DNA from: Natrinema salsiterrestre
GTDB taxonomy: Archaea > Halobacteriota > Halobacteria > Halobacteriales > Natrialbaceae
Reading direction: 5' to 3'
Assembly: GCF_029502005.1 (NCBI RefSeq)
Contig: NZ_JAMQOT010000002.1
Location: 1 to 64,000, forward strand
Length of the DNA: 64,000 bases
The position numbers were made by a program, and so were the translations under genes. The first letter of the stretch is position 1. The number at the start of each line of letters is the position of its first letter. A model generated the notes under the pieces. It worked only from the letters and a program-made list of their open reading frames with translations. It did no database searches and was not told the origin of the DNA. Positions 32,880-41,300 of this stretch are shown one piece after another.

Positions 32880-33806
32880 TCAGTCGCTCGAAACGGGGCG
32901 CCGCTGCGAGGGGTGTCGCTGCTCGCCCCTTAGATACGCCGAGAGCGTTGTCAGGTTCGACTCGTCGTAGCCGAACGCGTCGACGTCGTTGTGGTCGGCG
33001 ACGTTCGTCATCTTCAGGGCGCGCGCCTGATCGACGCCGAGGGGAATCGAAGGAATCGGATCGACTGCGTGCAGCGCGATCGTCGCCACTCGCATCGGTA
33101 CCGGAAGGATCTCCACCGATTTCCCGTCGGCCTCGTAGAGCATCCGGGTGACCTCGCCGAACGAGAGCACCTCGGGACCGCCCAGTTCGTACACCTCGCC
33201 GTCGTAGGCGTCGTCCTCAATGCCGTCCGCGAAAATGTCGACGCAGTCGCCGATCCAGATCGGCTGAAACTGTGGCCGGTCTCCGCCGTTCGGCAGCACC
33301 GTCACGTACGGCGTGGTGTGGCGCCTGACGAACGTGAACGTCTCGCTGTCCTCGCCGAAGATGAACGACGGCCGGAAGACGATCCAGTCGAGCTCCGAGG
33401 AGCGGACGACTTTCTCGCCGAGTCCCTGGGTCCGCCAATAGGCGGTGTCGCCGTTCGGATCCGCCCCCAGAGAGCTCATCTCGACGAACTTCGAAACGCC
33501 GTGTTGTTCGGCGGCCTCGACGGCGTTGATCGACCCACCGATACAGACGCTGTCGTGGCTGGTCTCTCTGGGCGGTTGGTGCAACGGCGGTAGTGCCGCG
33601 AGGTTTACCGCGACATCTTGTCCCTTGAACGCGTCCTCGATCGAGTCGTAGTCGGTTACGTCGCCCTGCCGCAGATCCACTTCGTCCGGTAACACCGACG
33701 GGTCGGGCGTCCGCGAGAGCGAGGTGACATCGTGGCCGCGATCAAGGAGTTCAGAACAGAGGTGTCGGCCGACGAAGCCATCGCCGCCCGTTACGAGCAC
33801 ATTCAT
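32880..33806 (-). CDS. NAD(P)-dependent epimerase/dehydratase (NDUFA9-like atypical SDR)
   Basis: A 308-residue Rossmann protein starting MNVLVTGGDGFVGRHLCSEL, the TGGxGFxG nucleotide-binding motif, with NLAALPPLHQP (substrate loop), SSLGADPNGDTAYWRTQGLGE where the active-site YxxxK is replaced by W..T..LGEK, so it is an atypical SDR. It resembles the haloarchaeal complex I NDUFA9-subunit-like family, which bind NADPH but are often not catalytically typical. Start ATG at 33806. It is monocistronic, between the membrane gene at 32061 and the MaoC-like gene at 34013. Confidence 0.85.
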   Translation of the reverse strand: MNVLVTGGDGFVGRHLCSELLDRGHDVTSLSRTPDPSVLPDEVDLRQGDVTDYDSIEDAFKGQDVAVNLAALPPLHQPPRETSHDSVCIGGSINAVEAAEQHGVSKFVEMSSLGADPNGDTAYWRTQGLGEKVVRSSELDWIVFRPSFIFGEDSETFTFVRRHTTPYVTVLPNGGDRPQFQPIWIGDCVDIFADGIEDDAYDGEVYELGGPEVLSFGEVTRMLYEADGKSVEILPVPMRVATIALHAVDPIPSIPLGVDQARALKMTNVADHNDVDAFGYDESNLTTLSAYLRGEQRHPSQRRPVSSD

Positions 33807-34012
33807 GTGTAGCAGCTACACCGACCATGGGCGTAAAACACCGGTACGCCCATTGATGAGTCACCGGGACGCGCAGTAGATATTGCACGAGTGGGAACTA
33901 CCGAGAGATGAGAACCGGAACGCGACATTGCTTGGTGTGATCAGTATAGAGGGTCCGTGTATCACGGCGTAGTTTTTTTGCTCACATGCTGGTACGGATG
34001 GATAGAGTGTTC

Positions 34013-34405
34013 ATGTCGATGTCGATGCCACCAGAAGAAGGCGACGTTCACACCTACGAGCGGACGTTTACCACAGAGGACGTGCGCCAGTTCGGTGAGG
34101 TCTCGGGCGACCAACAGACGATTCACACTGAACCAGATGAAGATGGTCGCCTCGTCGTGCAGGGGTTGCTGACTGCGACGCTCCCGACGAAAATCGGTGG
34201 TGACTTGAGCTATATCGCCCGAACGATGGAATTCAATTTCCACCAACCAGTCTACACGGAAAACGCGATTAGGTGTGAGTGGACGAATGAATCCGTTGAG
34301 GAACGCGACGACCGCTACACGGTGACGAGTTCAGTTGTTTGTACCAACGAGGACGACGAGACAGTGATGGAGGCCTCCATCAATGGCCTCATCTGGAAGG
34401 AGTAG
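34013..34405 (+). CDS. MaoC-like hot-dog dehydratase
   Basis: About 130 residues; four in-frame ATGs (33986, 34013, 34019 and 34025) make the start uncertain. The core reads HTYERTFTTEDVRQFGEVSG, then DQQTIHTEPDEDGRLVVQGL and LTATLPTKIGGDLSYIARTM, the hot-dog fold with the MaoC hydratase signature (D..IH and the G.L following). Likely acts on enoyl-CoA thioesters in acyl-CoA metabolism. It is a short single-domain protein. No neighbour shares a pathway. Confidence 0.85.
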   Translation: MSMSMPPEEGDVHTYERTFTTEDVRQFGEVSGDQQTIHTEPDEDGRLVVQGLLTATLPTKIGGDLSYIARTMEFNFHQPVYTENAIRCEWTNESVEERDDRYTVTSSVVCTNEDDETVMEASINGLIWKE

Positions 34406-34670
34406 CCACGAACCGGGCAGCAGTGTTACCGAGGCCTCGCCATCCTACCTGATACACTCGCACGAGCTATCTAACAGCAAATTCGCTGAAGTCCGGTTGA
34501 AAACCATTCCTTGAGGACGATCCTATGACAGGGTCATGTTCTTGTAACTATCCCAATTCGAACTCAGCAATCGCTAACAGACGATCAGTTTAGAGACGCC
34601 AGTCGGCTATTGTGTCGGGGTCAGTGGAGGAAGGAAGAGGTATCCCAATCCCAGGTGGACCAATTCATCC

Positions 34671-35774
34671 CTAGTAGTTAACCTCTTCTTCGTCCTGCAT
34701 GATGCGCTCTATGAGCTCTTTACGAGCTTGCATCTTTTCTTCGTCGTCGTTCTTGTTGTAATACTTTTTTACTGTGCCCGGTTCGGCGTCGACGCGATCG
34801 CTCAGGACTCGCGGTGGGACTCCCTCACTACTGACGTGAGTAATGTACCCACGTCGGATGTCGTGTGGCGAGCGAGTCGATGGACAATCCGATGGCTTGT
34901 CCCGGTTCTCCGCTGTTTCACAGGAGCTGGGCTGCTTACCGTGAGGGCACGTTTCCCCGAGCTCACAGGGCCGTGTCCATTTGTAGACCATCCCGCGGAT
35001 GGTCGAAGGATTTGCTCGACCATGGGACGTCCCTATGAGCGGCATGCGACCGTAGTCGTCGGTGACCTTGGGATGATTGTACTGGAGATACTGTTCGATG
35101 GCTTCAGCGGTTTCCTCCGTAATGAAGACGCGCCGTTCAGAGTCGTCGCGGTTTTTCAAGTTCGTTCCTTCTTCAGGTCGGTTTCGAAGCTCGATGTGGG
35201 GCACCTCTGCATCGAGATGAACGTCAGGTACGTCGATCGAGTGAACGCTGCCGAGTCTCAGACCGCTATCCACGAACAGTCGCCAGACGACCTCCTCTGC
35301 TTTTCCACCTTCAGCTTTCGCGATGTGGCTCAGGATCTCCTCTGCACGATCATACTCGAGGATCTCATCACTCGTCTCATCTTCGTCTTCGATTTCCGGC
35401 ACGTACACGCGATCGGCCATTCCTGGCGTTACGTACTCCATCGACTCCATCGCGCGCATGAATACACGAATCGTCTTCATGTGCTCTTGGAGCGTCTTCG
35501 GAGCCAACACATCGACCTTTTCGGTAGCCTCGGTCCGTCGCCATTCGCGGTACTGTTCGATGTCGTGCCCGCGGAGATCGCTGACGTACTCGATTTCCTC
35601 GAGTTCGCAGTATTCTACGAGATGGTTCAGGCGCTTTCGATGAGTATCGACGGTTCCTTGCGTCGTATTACTCTCGGTTTTGCGCCGGGTGAGATACGCT
35701 TCGACGGCCTCGTCGACGGCGATCTGGATTGGCTCCTGAGGACTTGATGGCTGTCGCTTGTCCAACTTACTCAT
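34671..35774 (-). CDS. Tyrosine recombinase / integrase next to tRNA-Arg (SNJ2-type)
   Basis: A 367-residue tyrosine integrase with an N-terminal SAM-like core-binding domain (about 15-120). Catalytic residues: Arg173 (DSGLRLGS), His304 and Arg307 (SPHDIRRGY), nucleophile Tyr338 or Tyr339 (GTVKKYYNKND). The position of the second His/Trp is Asp329-Ala330 in VDAEPG, a departure seen in archaeal integrases. It is the last gene of an overlapping trio with 35767 and 36104, and lies about 1 kb from tRNA-Arg. This matches the three-gene operon described for integrases of the pleolipovirus SNJ2 group, where two small proteins assist the integrase. Confidence 0.9.
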   Translation of the reverse strand: MSKLDKRQPSSPQEPIQIAVDEAVEAYLTRRKTESNTTQGTVDTHRKRLNHLVEYCELEEIEYVSDLRGHDIEQYREWRRTEATEKVDVLAPKTLQEHMKTIRVFMRAMESMEYVTPGMADRVYVPEIEDEDETSDEILEYDRAEEILSHIAKAEGGKAEEVVWRLFVDSGLRLGSVHSIDVPDVHLDAEVPHIELRNRPEEGTNLKNRDDSERRVFITEETAEAIEQYLQYNHPKVTDDYGRMPLIGTSHGRANPSTIRGMVYKWTRPCELGETCPHGKQPSSCETAENRDKPSDCPSTRSPHDIRRGYITHVSSEGVPPRVLSDRVDAEPGTVKKYYNKNDDEEKMQARKELIERIMQDEEEVNY

Positions 35775-36111
35775 CTTCCGCCTCCACGTAGTCGACGAAC
35801 TTGTCGACCGTTTTCATGTGCTCGATGATGGTCGATTCAGCAAGCTCCTCGACTTTCAGAGGCGCTTCAGATCGACGCCAGGTACGATACTTGTCGAGGT
35901 CGTGGGATAGCAGCTCACGCGGCGTCTCGATACCCTGCTGTTCGCAATAATCGACAAGGTACCCGAGTCGTCGCTTCTCGACTTCCACCGTGCTTTCCAT
36001 GAGCTCGGACTCGTTCTTCTGGTGATCGAGGTAGCTATCTACAGCTTCTTCAATCGTCGAGTGGTCGCGGCTACCTCGTTCAAAGGCGTCGAGCCGCTCT
36101 TGTTCACTCAT
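35767..36111 (-). CDS. Stand-alone integrase core-binding domain (SNJ2 Orf2-like)
   Basis: About 114 residues from the ATG at 36111 (a GTG lies two codons earlier). The whole protein is a copy of the integrase SAM-like domain: ESTVEVEKRRLGYLVDYCEQ, then HDLDKYRTWRRSEAPLKVEE and STIIEHMKTVDKFVDYVEAE, aligned with the integrase's TVDTHRKRLNHLVEYCELEE, HDIEQYREWRRTEATEKVDV and TLQEHMKTIRVFMRAMESME. There is no catalytic domain, so it should bind the same att sites and act as an accessory factor. It overlaps the integrase gene by 8 bases and the 66-residue gene by 8. Confidence 0.75.
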   Translation of the reverse strand: MSEQERLDAFERGSRDHSTIEEAVDSYLDHQKNESELMESTVEVEKRRLGYLVDYCEQQGIETPRELLSHDLDKYRTWRRSEAPLKVEELAESTIIEHMKTVDKFVDYVEAEDE

Positions 36112-36304
36112 CGCCACTCACCTCTTCGTCCTGCCAAAGAGTCGAGGCTTGACGATCAGCAACGGCGTTCAACCTACTGTACGATCCCGAGCTGTGGTTA
36201 GTCTCGGTTCGGCTGTGGCGCCGGCCGCTCAACGCGATCTTTGGTTCCCGGGGAAACCGGGCATAGATCGCGCGTATTGAGGCCGTTCCTTTCTGATCTA
36301 CCAT
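36104..36304 (-). CDS. Small basic protein, first gene of the integrase operon (Orf3-like)
   Basis: A 66-residue protein (MVDQKGTASIRAIYARFPRE, then PKIALSGRRHSRTETNHSSG) with a net basic first half and an acidic tail. No domain is recognised. Its stop overlaps the ATG of the next gene by 8 bases, arguing for a real gene in the int operon, and it sits where SNJ2-type operons carry their third small gene. It could alternatively be a leader frame. It is the promoter-proximal gene, with an AT-rich upstream region. Confidence 0.45.
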   Translation of the reverse strand: MVDQKGTASIRAIYARFPREPKIALSGRRHSRTETNHSSGSYSRLNAVADRQASTLWQDEEVSGDE

Positions 36305-36775
36305 TGCACCTGATCCTCGTTAGTCACATTGACTTAAGGGTCAGCCTAAGAAACTTGATAAGAAATGTCCGGAATAGCTACATAGATGGATCTCACCAGT
36401 CTCTACTCTCTGAATTTTGGTCGGATGGTGAAACGCACCAATATTTGTTCGTGATGTGGTATTTCTCACGCACAGTGAGCGTGACTCACTGAGCGTTAGA
36501 CGAACACGGGGTTTGTCGCACGCTCAGTGAGAACGGCGCACGCTGCGTGCGACAGCGAACCAGTTAGAGTTGGCGCGCGCACCACCACTAGCTCGCGCGC
36601 AGGCCTGAGCCGATTCACGAACATTTAACACGGTTCTACACGTTTGAGATCCTGCGAACCGCATGACGGCGTCGACCCGCATCACGGAGCATGATGGAAT
36701 CTACCTCGGTCGACGGGGGGTTCTTTATAAGCAACCCTCCGCCGTCTGTGGAATCCTAACCATCACGAAAACGGA
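36305..36775. other. Interval between the integrase operon and tRNA-Arg, rich in palindromes
   Basis: No gene is accepted. It contains the 12-bp inverted repeat listed at 36485 and other short palindromes (TCACGC...GCGTGA, GCACGC..GCGTGC, GCGCGCGC). A 43-codon frame from 36663 runs into the tRNA and is rejected. The segment may hold the att site arm-binding region of the integrase. Confidence 0.4.
36485..36531. repeat. 12-bp perfect inverted repeat
   Basis: CTCACTGAGCGT (36485-36496) and ACGCTCAGTGAG (36520-36531) flank a 23-base loop. Related half-sites (CAGTGAGCGTGACTCACTGAG) lie beside it. It may be an integrase or Orf2 binding site, or a terminator-like structure. Confidence 0.45.
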
Positions 36776-36850
36776 TGGGCGCTGCAGGATTTGAACCCGC
36801 GGCAGCTTGGTCCGAAGCCAAGTACTCTGTCCAGGCTGAGCTAAGCGCCC
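36776..36850 (-). tRNA. tRNA-Arg (anticodon TCG)
   Basis: On the minus strand the sequence folds completely: acceptor GGGCGCT / AGCGCCC, D arm GCTC...GAGT, anticodon stem CTTGG / CCAAG with loop CTTCGGA (anticodon TCG), T arm GCGGG TTCAAAT CCTGC, discriminator A. No intron. It marks the right border of the low-GC accessory region. The integrase operon lies at its 3' side, the usual position for integration at a tRNA gene, with attachment in its 3' half. Confidence 0.95.
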
Positions 36851-36875
36851 GCGTCGCTACATTTCGGATGGCTCC

Positions 36876-36882
36876 GTATAAG
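36876..36882 (-). promoter_or_regulatory. TATA box of tRNA-Arg
   Basis: CTTATAC on the minus strand, 26-32 bases before the tRNA 5' end at 36850, with the usual archaeal spacing. Confidence 0.55.
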
Positions 36883-36993
36883 TCACTCGATTCGAGCCGG
36901 TTTCGGTAGACACCGACACCCACCAGGAGTTCTCACCCGGTGACAATCACCTGCGGGGGTCTTTGTTATATAGTTCCATCATCTAGACGTGTC

Positions 36994-37176
36994 ATGACTG
37001 ACCCCGAGACCTCCACTCCGGACGAGGCCCGATCCAGCACGACGCCCCTCGAGTTACTCTCCGAGGACGATCGGAGCTGGACCGCCGTGCCGGTGGATGC
37101 GAGCGGTGACGACCGGGTGAGCAAGTGGCTCGAGATCGAGGACGACGTCCTCTGTGATCTCGAGGAGTGGCGCTGA
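36994..37176 (+). CDS. Small conserved haloarchaeal protein (DUF7511-like)
   Basis: A 60-residue acidic protein from the ATG at 36994; the frame opens at 36940 but a TATA-like TTATATAG lies about 25 bases before the inner ATG, implying a leaderless message. It contains LELLSEDDRSWTAVPVDASG, then DDRVSKWLEIEDDVLCDLEE. The pattern W.A.P.DA.GD..V..WL....D....LE matches a widely distributed haloarchaeal small family. Function unknown. It sits between tRNA-Arg and ubiA, in the core segment. Confidence 0.7.
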   Translation: MTDPETSTPDEARSSTTPLELLSEDDRSWTAVPVDASGDDRVSKWLEIEDDVLCDLEEWR

Positions 37177-37300
37177 AACCGCGGCCGATGTGACAGTGAT
37201 GGCCTCGGTCCGTGCCTCGAGGCCCTGCGATTCTCAGTGATCCCCGCCCGATCGGCGGTGGATCGTACCGTTTAACCAGCCCGCATGAGCACTCCCGCGT

Positions 37301-38152
37301 ATGACAGCCGGGGAGACGGGTCGGGGGTTGCTCGAGTTGACGCGGCCGGTGAACGTGGTCGCGGCGAGCGTGCTGACGTTTATCGGTGCGTTCGTCGCGG
37401 GTGGCGTAACCGAGGAACCCGTCGCGGTCGCCGCAGCGGTCGGGGCCACGGCGCTGGCGGTCGGTGCGGGGAACGCGATCAACGACTACTTCGATCGGGA
37501 GATCGACCGGATCAACCGGCCCGAGCGGGCGATCCCCCGCGGGGCGGTGAGTCCGCGCGGTGCGCTGGCGTTCAGTATCGTCCTCTTCGCCGGTGCGGTC
37601 GTCCTGGCGCTCACGCTGCCCCCGCTGGCGATTGCCATCGCGACCGTCAATCTGCTGGCGCTGATCGCCTACACGGAGTTCTTCAAGGGACTCCCCGGGC
37701 TCGGCAACGCGCTCGTCGCCTATCTCGTCGGCAGCACGTTCCTCTTCGGGGCCGCGGCGGTCGAGGAGATCGGCCCTGCGGTCGTGCTCTTCGTCCTCGC
37801 GGCGGTCGCGACCCTGACGCGGGAGATCATCAAGGACGTCGAGGACATCGAGGGCGATCGCGAGGAGGGACTGAACACGCTCCCGATCGCGATCGGCGAA
37901 CGCCGGGCGCTTGTCGTCGCCGCCGTCCTGCTCGTGGTAGCCGTCCTCGCGAGCCCCGTTCCGTTCCTCCGGGGCTACTTCGGCGTCCCGTATCTGCTGG
38001 TCGTCGCCCCCGCCGACGCCGTCATGCTTTTCGCCGCCTACGAGAGCTTCGACGATCCGACCGCCAGTCAGTCGCGTCTCAAGTACGGGATGTTTCTCGC
38101 CGCGCTGGCGTTCATCGTCGGGCGCGGCGCGCTCGAGGTTCCGGGGCTCTGA
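37301..38152 (+). CDS. ubiA: UbiA-family geranylgeranylglycerol-phosphate geranylgeranyltransferase
   Basis: A 283-residue membrane prenyltransferase with about eight or nine transmembrane segments. The two Asp-rich motifs are NAINDYFDREIDRINRPERA (about 58-77) and IIKDVEDIEGDREEGLNTLP (about 176-195), which bind the prenyl diphosphate through Mg2+. Length and motifs fit the archaeal digeranylgeranylglyceryl phosphate synthase, which attaches the second geranylgeranyl chain in archaeal ether-lipid synthesis. Start ATG 37301, which leaves about 125 bases after the DUF7511-like gene. Confidence 0.9.
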   Translation: MTAGETGRGLLELTRPVNVVAASVLTFIGAFVAGGVTEEPVAVAAAVGATALAVGAGNAINDYFDREIDRINRPERAIPRGAVSPRGALAFSIVLFAGAVVLALTLPPLAIAIATVNLLALIAYTEFFKGLPGLGNALVAYLVGSTFLFGAAAVEEIGPAVVLFVLAAVATLTREIIKDVEDIEGDREEGLNTLPIAIGERRALVVAAVLLVVAVLASPVPFLRGYFGVPYLLVVAPADAVMLFAAYESFDDPTASQSRLKYGMFLAALAFIVGRGALEVPGL

Positions 38153-38314
38153 GACCTCGTTCGTCCGCCCCAGTTCGAGCACGACCGCCTATGCGTCGTC
38201 CTCCCGGTCGATCTCACTGTCCCGAGCGATCTCGCCGGGAATATATGCAGCCGGGTCACGCGGTCAAAGAAGTTAATCTATTCGACGGATAAAATTTGAT
38301 GAAAACGTTCAACA

Positions 38315-38326
38315 TTTATAATAAAA
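38315..38326 (+). promoter_or_regulatory. TATA box of the GH15 exoenzyme gene
   Basis: TTTATAATAAAA lies about 22-34 bases before the ATG at 38349, inside an AT-rich run (38271-38330) unlike the GC-rich flanks. The transcript should be leaderless or nearly so. Confidence 0.55.
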
Positions 38327-38348
38327 CGCGTCTGGCAGGTCCGGTCGG

Positions 38349-41300
38349 ATGCAACGACGAAAGTTCATGACGGGACTCACCGCCGCCGGCGGGCTGTCGC
38401 TCACCGGCGTTACGGAGGGTGCTCTCACGGCAGCGGAGTCGTCGTACTGGCCGCACGGACGAAGAAAGGGATTCGTCACGGCATACGACCACGACGTCGC
38501 GATGGCGGACCTCCCGCGGGTCTGGTACACGATCACGGCGGGGGCGATCACCGAGGTCAGGTTCCCGCGGCTCGATCTGGTCAACACGACCGCGATAGAG
38601 TTCGTCGTCACCGACGGCGACGGATACGCGGTTCGGACGTACGACGTCGACGGAACGGACGGCGGAACCGACGCGGACCCGGTCGACCGGCGGGCGACGA
38701 TGGTCGAGGACGACGCGCTCGTGTTCGAGCAGACGATCACGGACGACGTCACCCCCGACCGCGACTGGACGCTCACCGTCGAATACATCGCCGATCGATC
38801 CGGTGACGCCCTCCTCGCGGACGTCGCGTTCGACGCCGCGAGCGAGTACGACCTCTACGTGGCGGCGGACCTGGCCCTCGGTCACGGGACGAACGCCGAT
38901 CGAGCGAACGTCGCGGGATCGGGCGAGTCGAAGCGCATTGTCGCTACCGGCTCGAGCGACGGGTGGATCGCGAAACCGGACGGGAGCGCCTACGACGTCG
39001 CGACGGCGCTGACCGCAGCCGGCGGGTTCGACTGGGCGACCGCCGACACCGCCGGCGGCGAGATAGCGTCCCTGCTGTCGGGAACCGTCCCACGGACGAG
39101 TTCCAGCGCGAGCGGGAACGTTCAGGTCGCGGGCCGGCTGCTCTCGGGCGGCGGGGAGACGACGCTGGCGATGGGCTTCGCCCAGGACGGGGACACGGAG
39201 GCCGCGACCGCGGCGGCCCGGGACGCCCTCTCTCGAGGCTACGAGTCGGTACGGGAGGCGTACGTCTCCGGGTGGCAGTCCTATCTGGACGCCACCGAGA
39301 CGCCGGCGTCGGTCGCGAGCGATGCGGCCCTCCGCGCCCAGTACAACGCGAGTCTCATGTCGCTGAAGGCCGGCGAGAGCAAACACGAGCAGTTCCGCGG
39401 GGCGTCGGTCGCCGCGCCGACGATCCCGTGGGGGCAGATCGAGGCGGCGGACTCTGCCGCGCGGACGGGCTACGGTCACTGCTGGCCGCGAGACCTCTAC
39501 CACGTGTTCACGGCACTCGAGGCCGCCGGCGACGTGGAGGCCGCGACGCACGCGACGGAGTACCTCTTCGAGTACCAGCAGAAACCCGACGGCTCGGTCA
39601 AACAGAACACGACGTTCGACGGGACGGAGCGATGGGGAACCGTCCAGATGGACCAGGTCGCCTCCCCGCTCATCATGGCCTACCAGCTCCTCGAGCGCCA
39701 CGATATTGCCCCGAGCGACGGCGACGTCTCGTACGACTACCGAAACGTCAGGCTCGGTGCTGACTACGTGGCCGACAACGGACCGCGGACGCCACAGGAA
39801 CGGTGGGAGGAAAACGGCGGCTTTTCCCCGCAGAGCATAGCCGCCCAGATCGCCGGGCTGGTCTGTGCGGCCGAACTCGCCGACCACGAGGGCCGCGCCG
39901 CGGACGCTGACCGCTGGCGACGCGCGGCCGACGACTTCTCGAGCCGGCTCGAGTCGGTGACCGTCTCGGACGACGGCCCGTTCGGGGACCGGTACTTCGT
40001 CCGGGTGAGCCCGGACGACGACCCGGACGGCTCGAGCGTCACCCTCGCGAACGGCGGCGGGACCCATCCCGTAAACGAGGTCGTGGATCCGAGCTTCCTC
40101 GAGCTGGTTCGGTTCGGCGTCCGATCGGCGGACGATCCGGTCGTTCTGGAGAGTCTGCGCGTGGTCGACGATCGCATCCGGGTCGACACGCCGAACGGGC
40201 CGGGCTGGTACAGGTACAGTCACGACGGCTACGGACAGGAAGCCGACGGCAGTCCCTGGGACGGGACCGGTGTCGGTCGGCTGTGGCCGTTCCTCACCGG
40301 CGAGCGGGCGGAGTACGAACTCCTCGCGGACGGAACCGGCGACCTCTCGCCGACGGCACTCCTCGAGACGATGGCGAACTTCGCGAACGAGGGCCGAATG
40401 GTCTCCGAACAGGTCTGGGACCGGTCGGAGGCGACCGACTACGACTGGGCGTTCGGCGAGGGAACCGGCGCTGCGACGCCGCTCCTGTGGTGCTCGGCGC
40501 AGTTCGTCCGCCTCGCCCACTGCATCGACGCCGGTCGACCCGTGGAGACGCCGTCCGCGGTCACCGATCACTTCGACACGTCTCCGGGGGGCTGTCCGTC
40601 GCTCTCCGTGGACGCACCGGACGCCGTCGACGCCGACAGCGCGACGATCACCGGCACGACCGAGGCGGATTCGGTCCGGATCGAGACGTCCGCCGGCGAC
40701 GTCCTCGAGCCGACCGTCGGGGCCGACGGCTCCTTCTCCGCCGACGTCGCGCTTTCGATCGGTGACAACACCGTCACCGTCTCCGTCCCGGACGCGGACG
40801 GCGACGGCCGCTGCGAGGAATCGGTCACCGTCGAACGGCGCGAGCGCCTCCTCCACTGGAGTGACCCGGTGGGCGACGACGTCGGCCCCGGCGATTACAC
40901 CTATCCGACCGGGTCGGTCTTCGAGGACGGCGATTTCGACATCGTCGAGCTCGCGGTTCGGGATCGGGGCTCGAGCTACCGGTTCGCGGTCACGATGGCC
41001 ACCGAGCCGACGAATCCGTGGGAGTTCGACGCCGGGTTCGCCAAGCAGTACCTGCAGTTCTACGTCCGCGACCCGTCGGCCGCCGGCGGCTCGACCGATG
41101 CCGCACCCGGCGTCAACGCGACGCTTGCGAGCCCGTATCACGTCCGGATTCTCGCAGACGGCGAGAACGGCGTCCGCGTGCAGGACGCGACGGGCGACCG
41201 ACTCGCGACGGGACGGGCGACGGTCGAGGGCTCGGAGATCGGCATCGAGGTCCCGAAAGACGCGATCGGCGACCTCGCGTCGGCGTCGATCGCCGCGCTC

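Noticed and set aside
34728-35747. 339-codon plus-strand frame opposite the integrase
   Set aside because: The minus strand encodes the integrase with all catalytic residues; the plus frame has no domain.
36663-36794. 43-codon plus-strand frame upstream of and into the tRNA
   Set aside because: It runs into the tRNA gene on the other strand and has no recognisable motif.
38316-41141. 941-codon minus-strand frame opposite the GH15 exoenzyme
   Set aside because: Antisense shadow of a GC-rich gene, with no domain and Arg-rich composition.
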